Source: Patescibacteria group bacterium (GTDB taxonomy: Bacteria; Patescibacteriota; Microgenomatia; Daviesbacterales; UBA10151). Taken from it: a DNA stretch of 16,163 nucleotides. Shown in pieces: positions 6,697-12,937 of this stretch. The stretch spans positions 1-16,163 of the forward strand of contig JAHIVD010000081.1 in NCBI GenBank assembly GCA_018816815.1. The letters run 5' to 3'. The number at the start of each line of letters is the position of its first letter. The first letter of the stretch is position 1. A program made the translations under genes and the position numbers. The notes beneath the pieces were generated by a model. The model searched no databases. It was not told the origin of the DNA and was given only the letters and a program-made list of their open reading frames with translations.

Positions 6697-7560
6697 CTAA
6701 CTCCTTTCTAAAGGTGGTTTCATGCCTAAACTAATATGCGGTCTATGATAATGATATCTGTTTAGGAATTGGTTAACAACCAGAGTAAGCTGTGGTATCT
6801 GACTACCTCTGTATTTTGCCCAACCTAAGCATTCCTTCCTGACTGTTCTGTTGAATGATTCAATATAGCTTTGTTCATTCTTCTTGTAAGGTGAGGCTAC
6901 CCTAAACCTGTCTGTATACTGATAGACTTTTCTCTTAAACTCATCCTTAAATTCTGATCCTCCATCAGCCTGGATTAAATCTGAATGTCCATTAAATCTT
7001 CTTGTCATACATGTATCCAGGAATATTACCCCATCTTTAGCAGTCAGTGACGGCCGAAGCATCACATCAGCTTCTTTAGAGTAAATATCTATGCCTGTAA
7101 AGGCAAACACTTGTCCAAAATCAATTGAATCCATTTGGATTACCTCTCTGGCATTTAAAGCTTTGGGCACAGGTCCTCTTTTCTGGTTTTTCTTCCATTT
7201 GCTTTTGATGACATATTTCTCAGCCAAAATTTCATAGATTTTAGATATAGCCGGTTTAACTCCATGTTCTTTATCCAGGAAATATTGAATCTTTTGACCG
7301 CAACAATCCATCTCCCTTTCTCTGATTTCCCAGATCCACCGTTTGAGTATTGGGTTTACCTGCCTTTTAACCCTCTGACCCTTTTTAGCTTGAATGTAAC
7401 TGTCTAAAAACCCAAGCAGTCCCAGTCTCTCAATTCCTTTAATCCATAATCTGATGGTATCTCTGTTAACCTCCAGTCTTGAAGCAATATGTGTTTTGGG
7501 TATCCCTGTTTCATATAGCTCCCAGCTAAGGGTAATCTTGGTAATATTTTGCATATTCAT
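6697..7560 (-). CDS. DDE transposase (rve integrase core, IS481/IS3-like)
   Basis: The product is 287 residues long. The N-terminal helix-turn-helix (about 20-42, PKTHIASRLEVNRDTIRLWI) is followed by a second helical DNA-binding segment (about 88-115) and an rve catalytic core. The catalytic triad is readable as D144 in QMDSIDFG, D199 in IQADGGSEF and E234 in SYIESFNRTVRKECLG. The C-terminus NRYHYHRPHISLGMKPP is typical of IS3/IS481 elements. The frame is complete and undamaged, with no sign of a programmed frameshift, which favours an IS481-like single-orf element. Two ATGs are possible, 7560 and 7554. A minus-strand TACAAT box ending at 7561 would place transcription start on the second one, so the protein may begin MQNITK. 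Confidence 0.88.
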   Translation of the reverse strand: MNMQNITKITLSWELYETGIPKTHIASRLEVNRDTIRLWIKGIERLGLLGFLDSYIQAKKGQRVKRQVNPILKRWIWEIREREMDCCGQKIQYFLDKEHGVKPAISKIYEILAEKYVIKSKWKKNQKRGPVPKALNAREVIQMDSIDFGQVFAFTGIDIYSKEADVMLRPSLTAKDGVIFLDTCMTRRFNGHSDLIQADGGSEFKDEFKRKVYQYTDRFRVASPYKKNEQSYIESFNRTVRKECLGWAKYRGSQIPQLTLVVNQFLNRYHYHRPHISLGMKPPLERS

Positions 7561-7584
7561 ATTGTAATACTCATTGTAATACTA
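7561..7584. repeat. Two tandem 12-bp repeats upstream of the transposase
   Basis: ATTGTAATACTC (7561-7572) is followed by ATTGTAATACTA (7573-7584). On the minus strand each unit supplies a TACAAT -10-like box. The proximal one ends directly before the ATG at 7560 and 6 nt before the ATG at 7554. It is either a duplicated promoter element or a transposase-binding iteron. Confidence 0.5.
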
Positions 7585-7617
7585 ATGCCGGATTTCTATG
7601 GGGAATATTGCGGGGTG

Positions 7618-7649
7618 TTGACATATTGAAGAATTTGGTACACTATTAA
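7618..7649 (+). promoter_or_regulatory. Promoter of the dockerin-cohesin operon (shared motif)
   Basis: A perfect -35 TTGACA (7618-7623) is followed after 17 bp by CACTAT (7641-7646). An alternative is the extended TGGTACACT (hexamer 7639-7644) at 15-bp spacing. The 32-bp block from TTGACA to CACTATTAA matches 29/32 the block upstream of the holin-like gene (12849-12818, minus strand). A GAAAGG at 7651-7656 is a possible weak ribosome site 12 nt before ATG 7669. Confidence 0.65.
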
Positions 7650-7668
7650 AGAAAGGTTTCTATACTTA

Positions 7669-9816
7669 ATGGGAGAAATTTTAGATTATTTCAAAAACGA
7701 AGCGGGAGATTTGTTTCGCAATAAAAAAAATCTTATCAATCTGCTTGTTTTAGGTATACTTATTCTTGGTATTCCTTTGGGTGTTGATCTTGCCAGAACG
7801 CAGCAAATTATCAAATCCAGTGCTACTGATGATCCGATTGTATTTACAGGTCCAAATGTTAGACAAAAGAGCGATCGTACTTGGGTTGCTACTGACCCCC
7901 AGATCCAAATTCAGCTTACTTCCCCACTAGGTCTACCTGATACCGGCGCAGCGTCTGTTTCCAAAACAGTCCAAAATTCTGGAGTATTAATTAAAGGAGT
8001 ATTAATTAAAACAGTATATGCTATAGAAACATGTAGTGATGGAACAAAAAAAGTTAATGATAATTGGCCAGAGTGTCATGGGTGTGACGAAGGTTTAGTA
8101 ACTTGTATCGGACAGGATCAGTATAGTTTTAAGAGCGTCAAGAACCCTTCTCCTAATTGTGGGGCAGGCTGTGGAACATCTGCTCCTCCTCCTGCTGTTC
8201 CTGCTCCTCCTGGTGGTGGTACAAGCAGGGGCACTCGAGAATGTAAGGCAACTTTTACTCCGAGCGAGTTAGGGATTAACAACCCAGGTGTATGTGATAG
8301 ACTACATCAATATGTTGCCATAGATAACTGTCAAAAAGTATGCCCTACAACAAACTTTACTAATCCAAACGAGGACTGTCCTAAAAATACTGATCAGCCG
8401 CAATGGATTGATCCAAATACGAGTGCCTGGTGTTATGAATTTGAAGGTCCTGTTGGTGATCCTACAAACAACAGATGTTTACAACTTCGATACATTGGAG
8501 ATGGATCAGAGTCTGGTTGTGCTACCGGAGAAGGTAGTGGTGGACCTGCTGGATGTCAAGGGTTGGATGCATGCAGTGAATGTGTTTTGTTAAAAAGACC
8601 AGATATTTTACAAAATTACGCAAGCTGGGGATGGGATACAAGCTGTGGTAATCAGGCAAATGTTGTTAAAGATTGGTGCAAGATTGATCCAAGCGGTTGT
8701 CAAAGCGTTAAATCAGATCAATGTTATTCAAGCTGTGGAGGTTCTGCTCCCAATACCGTCTCTGCCACTACTAAGGAGTTTAGGATTGCGGAAGACCATG
8801 CTGCTTTAGATTCAGCTGAATGGCAGGATTACACAACTGAAGTTGCATTAAATCCAATTACTTATTCTTTTATAGATACAGCGCCGGGGCAGAAGTTTAT
8901 CTTTGTGCAATTTAAGGATTCTGCCGGAAAAACAACTATCGCACAAGATCAGATTAAACTACTTGGTCCTGATCCGGTTATGACCGGTTGCTCTTTGAGT
9001 TTTGAAAACAGCAGCGCTATCCTGAATTTGATGGGGCAAAATTTTGGATCAGACAAAGGGACTGTAAAAAGCGGTGATACTAATTTACAAATAAGATCAT
9101 GGACTAATGATAGTATTCAGGCAGTTTTGCAGAATGCTCAAACAGGACAAGCTTTATCGGTAACTTTTGCAAATACGGAAGGGCAAACAGGAACCGGTCA
9201 GTGTAGCTCCATTTCGCAACTTTCCTTAGGAGCCAAGGTTTTCTGCAGGGCACTAGCTTCTAATGATACAGAGAATGTAAGTATGGTTCTGGTGGACGAA
9301 GCAGGAAGGAAGATACGGCAAATAGTTAAGATTGATAGAAATGGAATTGTTCAGGGATTGACTCAAAGATTGGAAGACGGCAAGGGATATATCTTGTCAC
9401 TTAAGGCGCCAAAGTCATTGCGGAGAAATGTCCCGTTTATAGCTGGTAGCGGTACAGTTAGCGTTCCCGATTTCGTTTTGCCTGTTGGTGATATTTTTCC
9501 ATTGGACGGCGGAGATGGGATAATTAACGCTTTGGATAAATCAGAAATGAACCGTGAGTGGAATATTTCCGGAAATGCTACAGGTAGACCTGCAGATTTT
9601 AATCAGGATGGTAAGGTTAATTCTATTGATTGGGCTTGCATGAGATATGATTTTGGAGATTCTGATCATGCGGAACCAACAGCTGCGCTTCCTGTTCCAA
9701 GTGTCAATCCAAGTCCCAGCGCAAGCGGAGCCATAGCATCATCACCTTCTCCCAGTGCGAGTGCAAGCTCTAGTCCTAGCCCAACTGCAAGTCCGAGTGC
9801 AAGTCCATTACCATAA
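7669..9816 (+). CDS. Surface-anchored dockerin-containing protein with IPT/TIG-like domain
   Basis: The 715-residue envelope protein has no recognisable enzyme domain. The N-terminus carries a basic stretch then one membrane helix (about 23-42, LINLLVLGILILGIPLGVDL). Residues about 115-355 are rich in Cys and Gly with a Pro-rich spacer (APPPAVPAPPGGG). A beta-rich part (about 360-433) leads to an IPT/TIG-like domain (about 435-512) flanked by Cys441 and Cys512, then an Ig-like segment ending LKAPKSLRRNVPF. A dockerin (605-665) follows. Its second loop, D643xN645xD647GxxN651xxD654, is canonical. The first loop (LDGGDGIINALD, 612-623) keeps the DGxxNxxD half only. The tail is Ser/Pro/Ala low complexity. 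Two cohesin genes follow, so docking to them is the obvious inference. The ATG lies 23 nt after the predicted -10. Confidence 0.8.
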   Translation: MGEILDYFKNEAGDLFRNKKNLINLLVLGILILGIPLGVDLARTQQIIKSSATDDPIVFTGPNVRQKSDRTWVATDPQIQIQLTSPLGLPDTGAASVSKTVQNSGVLIKGVLIKTVYAIETCSDGTKKVNDNWPECHGCDEGLVTCIGQDQYSFKSVKNPSPNCGAGCGTSAPPPAVPAPPGGGTSRGTRECKATFTPSELGINNPGVCDRLHQYVAIDNCQKVCPTTNFTNPNEDCPKNTDQPQWIDPNTSAWCYEFEGPVGDPTNNRCLQLRYIGDGSESGCATGEGSGGPAGCQGLDACSECVLLKRPDILQNYASWGWDTSCGNQANVVKDWCKIDPSGCQSVKSDQCYSSCGGSAPNTVSATTKEFRIAEDHAALDSAEWQDYTTEVALNPITYSFIDTAPGQKFIFVQFKDSAGKTTIAQDQIKLLGPDPVMTGCSLSFENSSAILNLMGQNFGSDKGTVKSGDTNLQIRSWTNDSIQAVLQNAQTGQALSVTFANTEGQTGTGQCSSISQLSLGAKVFCRALASNDTENVSMVLVDEAGRKIRQIVKIDRNGIVQGLTQRLEDGKGYILSLKAPKSLRRNVPFIAGSGTVSVPDFVLPVGDIFPLDGGDGIINALDKSEMNREWNISGNATGRPADFNQDGKVNSIDWACMRYDFGDSDHAEPTAALPVPSVNPSPSASGAIASSPSPSASASSSPSPTASPSASPLP
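7981..8010 (+). repeat. Perfect 15-bp tandem duplication in the dockerin gene
   Basis: GGAGTATTAATTAAA occurs twice head to tail, encoding GVLIK-GVLIK. It is in frame and recent-looking because both copies are identical at third positions. It lies just before a Cys-rich section and a VYAIE-like sequence. Confidence 0.9.
9711..9810 (+). repeat. Ser/Pro/Ala low-complexity tail coding repeat
   Basis: Degenerate short repeats of the type AGTCCCAGCGCAAGC encode the C-terminal PSPSAS-like tail of the dockerin protein. Such tails are usual in CPR envelope proteins, perhaps as a flexible or glycosylated linker, but here no C-terminal anchor follows. Confidence 0.8.
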
Positions 9817-9877
9817 TGATATTTTTGGGCTGGCAAAAAGTTGCTAAGTGTAGTACAAGATGATTATAGACGCGGAT

Positions 9878-9883
9878 TATAAT
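9878..9883 (+). promoter_or_regulatory. Possible internal -10 box before the first cohesin gene
   Basis: A TATAAT lies 18 nt before ATG 9902 in the 85-bp gap after the dockerin gene. No good -35 accompanies it. An AT-rich inverted repeat TTTTTG/CAAAAA (9822-9839) precedes it. It may be a secondary promoter; read-through from the dockerin gene is equally likely. Confidence 0.25.
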
Positions 9884-9901
9884 TATAGTTAAACTAGAAC
9901 T

Positions 9902-10543
9902 ATGAACGAAACTAAAAATATGGATGATTTAAATGTTCAAGAAAATAATCAGGTTAATAACCTGATAGTACGAATAAAAAGTTTTGTTTCTCTTCCTAGA
10001 TTTATCTTTTTGATTTTAGGGTTGATATTACTGGCGGAATTAATATATGCAATTCAGGTGCTAACACTGCCTGTTCCCCCAGTTGAAGGCAGGCTACCAA
10101 TACAATTAAAAGCAGGTAAAATTTTACTAAATGTTCCAAAAAACACATATCAGATAAATGAAGTTGTACCAGTTGCTGTTAATATTGATACAGGTTCACA
10201 GGCAGTAAATGGAGTTGATGTAATAATAAATTATGATCCTAAAATTCTTGAGGCTACTCCAGGAGGATTACTAAAAGGTCGTATTTTTGAAGAGTATCCT
10301 AATATGACTGTAGATGCGGGCAAGGGTTTGATTGCTGTTTCAGGTATTAACAATTCACAGGACGGGTTTGGGGGTATAGGACAATTTGCTGCTATAAATT
10401 TTAGAGCAAAAATTGCCGGGACAACATTGCTGACTATTGATTTTAAGGGTAAAGGCTCTACTATAGATTCCAATTTAGTAGAGACAGGTATTTCTAAGGA
10501 TATACTTGAACAGGTAGTAAATTTGGAGCTTGTTGTGCAATGA
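9902..10543 (+). CDS. Membrane-anchored cohesin-domain protein (N-terminal anchor)
   Basis: The product is 213 residues long. A hydrophilic cytoplasmic N-terminus (1-32) precedes one membrane helix (about 34-53, FIFLILGLILLAELIYAIQV), with no signal peptidase site obvious, so the rest faces outward. Residues about 72-200 form a cohesin-like beta-sandwich. Diagnostic stretches are VPVAVNIDTGSQAVNGVDVI, INYDPKILEA, GRIFEEYPNMTVDAGKGLIAVSGI and GGIGQFAAINFRAK, the pattern of cohesin modules that bind dockerins. The C-terminus ends right after the domain. It is 85 bp downstream of the dockerin gene and shares an ATGA overlap with the next cohesin gene, so translation of the two is probably coupled. 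No Shine-Dalgarno is visible. Confidence 0.82.
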   Translation: MNETKNMDDLNVQENNQVNNLIVRIKSFVSLPRFIFLILGLILLAELIYAIQVLTLPVPPVEGRLPIQLKAGKILLNVPKNTYQINEVVPVAVNIDTGSQAVNGVDVIINYDPKILEATPGGLLKGRIFEEYPNMTVDAGKGLIAVSGINNSQDGFGGIGQFAAINFRAKIAGTTLLTIDFKGKGSTIDSNLVETGISKDILEQVVNLELVVQ

Positions 10544-11259
10544 TAAAATATGCAGTTTCTCTTTTTGTGTTTGTTTTGTTTTTTTTAACTTCTCCGGTTG
10601 AAGTTTTTGCCCAGTCTGCTGTTTTATCCCTGGATCCGGCATCAGGAACGTTTAATAGAGATTGTAGTTTTACTTTAAATGTGAATCTTGATACAGGCGG
10701 AGCTCAGACAGACGGCAGTGATGCAGTCATCATCTATGATGTATCAAGATTTACTGCTGTTTCAATAGCAAATGGTACTATTTACCCTGATTTCCCGGGA
10801 AATAACATTGACGCACAAAGCGGGAAAATTACCATTTCCGGCCTTGCCTCCGTCAGCACACCTTTTACAGGTAAAGGCACTCTTGCTACAGTGAATTTTA
10901 CAGTGAATGATAAAGCAGCTACAGGGGCAACTCAAATTATTTTTGATTTTGATTCCAATGATAAGGCTAAAACTACTGATTCTAATGTAGTTGAGCGAGA
11001 TACAGTAGTAGATGTATTAAACTCGGTTGTAAACGGAAATTATACGGTTGGAACCGGAACTTGTGGTACTGTTTCGTCGTCCCCGCTTCCAATTTCAACC
11101 TATAAACCAATAGGAGCTCCAGCTTCTACTCCATCAGCAACTGTTGCACCTTTGAAGCCGACTCTGCCGCCGGCTGGTTCAGAACAATTTACTTTTACAG
11201 TAGCAATTGTTGGAGGGGTTTTAACTGTTTTAGGGATTCTGGGATTAGCACTACTCTAG
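10540..11259 (+). CDS. Exported cohesin-domain protein with C-terminal membrane anchor
   Basis: The product is 239 residues long. A signal peptide (1-24, cleavage likely after VFA before QSAV) leads to a cohesin-like domain (about 27-170) with NVNLDTGGAQTDGSDAVIIY, IYPDFPGNNIDAQSGKITISG and GKGTLATVNFTV. A Pro/Ser/Thr linker (178-208) then reaches LPPAGS (209-214) and one membrane helix (about 218-238) that ends at the stop with no basic tail. LPPAG resembles a sortase motif, but the missing positive tail argues for simple membrane anchoring. Cys42 and Cys175 could form a disulphide. The ATG overlaps the previous stop by 4 nt. It appears to be the last gene of the dockerin-cohesin operon. Confidence 0.82.
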   Translation: MIKYAVSLFVFVLFFLTSPVEVFAQSAVLSLDPASGTFNRDCSFTLNVNLDTGGAQTDGSDAVIIYDVSRFTAVSIANGTIYPDFPGNNIDAQSGKITISGLASVSTPFTGKGTLATVNFTVNDKAATGATQIIFDFDSNDKAKTTDSNVVERDTVVDVLNSVVNGNYTVGTGTCGTVSSSPLPISTYKPIGAPASTPSATVAPLKPTLPPAGSEQFTFTVAIVGGVLTVLGILGLALL

Positions 11260-11355
11260 AATAACTTCTAAATTATTATTAAATTTTATAATTAAATTCA
11301 ATTGTTGGACTTTTAATTTTTTACAAATTGAATCATTGAAAATTGATCTTAGAAT

Positions 11356-11385
11356 TTGAAAGTTTCCCCCTTTTTGTCGTACAAT
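11356..11385 (+). promoter_or_regulatory. Leaderless promoter of the tyrosine recombinase
   Basis: TTGAAA (11356-11361), an 18-bp spacer and TACAAT (11380-11385) make a strong sigma-A-type promoter. The -10 ends 7 nt before ATG 11393, so the transcript would begin at or one base before the start codon. The rest of the 133-bp gap after the cohesin gene is very AT-rich and shows nothing else convincing. Confidence 0.65.
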
Positions 11386-11392
11386 ATTTCTG

Positions 11393-12313
11393 ATGCAGTT
11401 GTCCAATCTTATCACTGACTTTTTAGAATATCTTAAGCAGGAACGTAATGTGTCTGAGTTAACCATCAGAAACTACACTCATTATTTAAACCGTTTCTTA
11501 GAATTTGTCCGTTCGACAAACTTAAGACAGACGAGCAATATTTATCCTAAAGATATAGATTTAAACTTAATAAGAAAATACAGACTCTATCTTTCTAAAT
11601 GGACAGATCCGAAAACCAAAGAACCTTTAAAAAAAGTGACTCAAAATTATTTTATGATAGCACTGCGGGTATTTCTACGGTATCTTGCAAAAATTAATAT
11701 GCAAACACTTCCTGCTGAAAAAGTTGAATTGAGAGAAAATGATTCGAAGATTCCTCTTAAAATTCTAAAAGAAACTCAACTTAGATCTCTTCTGAGTGCT
11801 CCCAGCATGAGCAGCAAAGGTGGGCTTCGGGATCGGGCAATCCTGGAAACATTGTTTTCTACGGGTCTTAGGGTATCTGAGCTGGTTGAATTAGACAGGG
11901 ACACCATTAATTTGCAAGGAGGCAAGTTTAGCATTTTTGGCAAAGGAGGAAGAAATCGTGAGATATCTTTATCTGATAGTGCTTGTGAGTGGCTGGAAAA
12001 GTACTTAGCAGTCCGTCAAGACACATTTAAACCGCTTTTTATCCGTTTTCAGGGAAAAGTTGATTTAACTGATAGCGGAGAAGCCATGAGATTGACTTCC
12101 CGATCTGTTGAACGGATTGTAGAAAAATATGTAAAAAAAATAGGAATTCCTATTAAAGCAACTCCGCAAACACTGCGTCACTGTTTTGCTGTTGATTTAT
12201 TAATTAACGGAACAGATGTTCAATCTGTTCAAAAGATGCTTGGGCATTTCAACGCCTCAACTACTCAAATTTATTCCCGTAGTGTTAACTCCTGCTTTTT
12301 GGACAATGAGTGA
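11393..12313 (+). CDS. Tyrosine recombinase (XerC/XerD-like) with altered catalytic His
   Basis: The product is a 306-residue site-specific recombinase with an N-terminal SAM-like core-binding domain (about 1-105; ITDFLEYLKQERNVSELTIRNY) and a C-terminal catalytic domain (about 120-300). Active-site residues are R160 in STGLRVSEL, K184 in FGKGGRNREI, R262 in TPQTLRHCFA, H285 in MLGHFNASTT and the nucleophile Y294 in TTQIYSRS. The usual first His of the HxxR motif is Gln259. The tail after Tyr (SVNSCFLDNE) is also shorter and less charged than in XerC/D. It could be a chromosome-dimer resolvase ortholog with a lineage-specific change, or a paralog with reduced activity. It is expressed from its own leaderless promoter and converges on the holin-like gene. 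Confidence 0.88.
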   Translation: MQLSNLITDFLEYLKQERNVSELTIRNYTHYLNRFLEFVRSTNLRQTSNIYPKDIDLNLIRKYRLYLSKWTDPKTKEPLKKVTQNYFMIALRVFLRYLAKINMQTLPAEKVELRENDSKIPLKILKETQLRSLLSAPSMSSKGGLRDRAILETLFSTGLRVSELVELDRDTINLQGGKFSIFGKGGRNREISLSDSACEWLEKYLAVRQDTFKPLFIRFQGKVDLTDSGEAMRLTSRSVERIVEKYVKKIGIPIKATPQTLRHCFAVDLLINGTDVQSVQKMLGHFNASTTQIYSRSVNSCFLDNE

Positions 12314-12353
12314 TATTTGGTTATTATTCTGATCTTGACTAAGCTAGTTTCCT

Positions 12354-12423
12354 GATCAATTTAAAGATTGTTCTAAAATCTTAAAAAGATTCTTTGTTAA
12401 TCGCTTAGGACGATAAATTGATC
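12354..12423. other. Nested inverted repeats between convergent genes
   Basis: GATCAATTTA (12354-12363) and TAAATTGATC (12414-12423) form a perfect 10-bp inverted repeat. The 50-nt loop contains a second small hairpin, AATCTT-AAA-AAGATT (12377-12391), followed by CTTTGTT. It could be a bidirectional terminator for the recombinase and holin-like genes. A recombinase target site is a more speculative alternative. Confidence 0.35.
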
Positions 12424-12438
12424 TTTGGAATTCAATCA

Positions 12439-12798
12439 CTATGTCAGTTTTAGTTTCCCTAAGTCCTTTAGTAGTGTATTTAAGATTGTTGAAACAATTG
12501 ATAAGACAATTGCTGCCAAAATGGCTGGCATCCAACCATCAATCACAATTCCTGATACGACTGCTGCCACAATAAATAGAACTACTGCATTTATCACAAA
12601 AGCAAATAATCCCAAAGTGACAATTGTTAAAGGTGCACTTAGAAAACTTAGGATTGGTTTAATGAAAGTATTAACTACTCCCAAAACTATGGCTGCAAGG
12701 ACAGCTGTGGTAAAGTCTTCAACCCTGAATCCAGGGACAATATTAGCTGTCAAAAGCAATGCAACTGCATTTAAGACCAGTGCTATAAGAATTTGCAA
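12439..12798 (-). CDS. Phage holin family IV-like four-helix membrane protein
   Basis: The small hydrophobic protein has four predicted membrane segments, starting LIALVLNAVALLLTANIVPG and continuing with a VVNTFIKPILSFLSAPLTI loop. This is the pattern of the phage_holin_4_2 family (YvlD-like), which is common in bacterial chromosomes with no phage and of unclear function. The frame is open back to a GTG at 12807, but the sequence AGGGGGTGA (12812-12804, minus strand) matches the consensus AGGAGGTGA at 8 of 9 positions. Its core lies 8 nt before the TTG at 12798, so TTG 12798 (119 residues) is the better start; GTG 12807 would sit on the ribosome site itself. No phage genes accompany it. Confidence 0.82.
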   Translation of the reverse strand: MQILIALVLNAVALLLTANIVPGFRVEDFTTAVLAAIVLGVVNTFIKPILSFLSAPLTIVTLGLFAFVINAVVLFIVAAVVSGIVIDGWMPAILAAIVLSIVSTILNTLLKDLGKLKLT

Positions 12799-12803
12799 AT
12801 TTC

Positions 12804-12812
12804 TCACCCCCT
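12804..12812 (-). promoter_or_regulatory. Strong Shine-Dalgarno deciding a TTG start
   Basis: AGGGGGTGA on the minus strand is a near-perfect anti-16S match, and it is the only strong one noticed in the window. Its spacing of 8 nt to TTG 12798 selects that codon over the in-frame GTG at 12807. Confidence 0.75.
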
Positions 12813-12817
12813 CTATC

Positions 12818-12849
12818 TTAATAGTGAATCAAATTTTTCAATATGTCAA
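12818..12849 (-). promoter_or_regulatory. Promoter of the holin-like gene (shared motif)
   Basis: On the minus strand, TTGACA (12849-12844), a 17-bp spacer and CACTAT (12826-12821) are followed by TAAG. The block is 29/32 identical to the promoter of the dockerin operon at 7618-7649, including the spacer. The predicted transcription start gives a short leader carrying the Shine-Dalgarno. Confidence 0.65.
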
Positions 12850-12922
12850 TCCCAAATGTTAATCTCATTTGAATCAAAAATGTAAATTAAAAAAAAATGA
12901 CTAGATTGCGGTTAATGTTTTC

Positions 12923-12936
12923 TGTTACACTATAAT
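12923..12936 (+). promoter_or_regulatory. Extended -10 promoter of the membrane protein-ATPase pair
   Basis: TGTTACACT (12923-12931, hexamer 12926-12931) ends 6 nt before the GTG at 12938, so the mRNA would be leaderless. It overlaps a perfect TATAAT (12931-12936), which is too close to the start to serve unless translation begins further in. TTGCGG (12906-12911) is the only -35-like sequence. TACACTAT also occurs in the dockerin promoter. Confidence 0.45.
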
Positions 12937-12937
12937 T

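Larger units (their letters stand above)
6675..7608 (-). mobile_element. Insertion sequence with IS481/IS3-type DDE transposase
   Basis: The bounds are imperfect inverted repeats: ATGTTCCCGTAAATATCCGG (6675-6694, continuing to CACTA at 6699) on the left, and on the right ATATTCCCC...AAATCCGGCATTA read on the minus strand (7608-7583). The left repeat overlaps the transposase stop codon. The true tips may extend further, to about 6650 and at most about 7617, but no target-site duplication could be identified. At least 934 bp long with one intact orf, it could still be active. Confidence 0.6.

Noticed and set aside
7618..7646. Hybrid promoter with the -35 supplied by the IS right end
   Set aside because: The same TTGACA plus spacer sequence occurs upstream of the holin-like gene (12849-12818) without an IS, so the -35 most likely belongs to the resident promoter.
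7933..7947. LPDTG (residues 89-93 of the dockerin protein) as a sortase motif
   Set aside because: It is near the N-terminus with no following membrane helix and basic tail, so it cannot act as a normal sorting signal.
11164..11256. LPPAGS plus helix of the second cohesin protein as a true sortase signal
   Set aside because: The helix ends at the stop codon without the positive tail, and no sortase is in the window. Simple membrane anchoring is the safer reading.
12439..12807. Prophage, inferred from the holin-like gene beside a recombinase
   Set aside because: This holin-type family is common in chromosomes without phages, and no structural, lysis or replication phage genes are present.
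12425..12862. 145-codon plus-strand frame
   Set aside because: It is the antisense shadow of the holin-like gene, which has hydrophobic helices, a promoter and a strong ribosome site on the minus strand.
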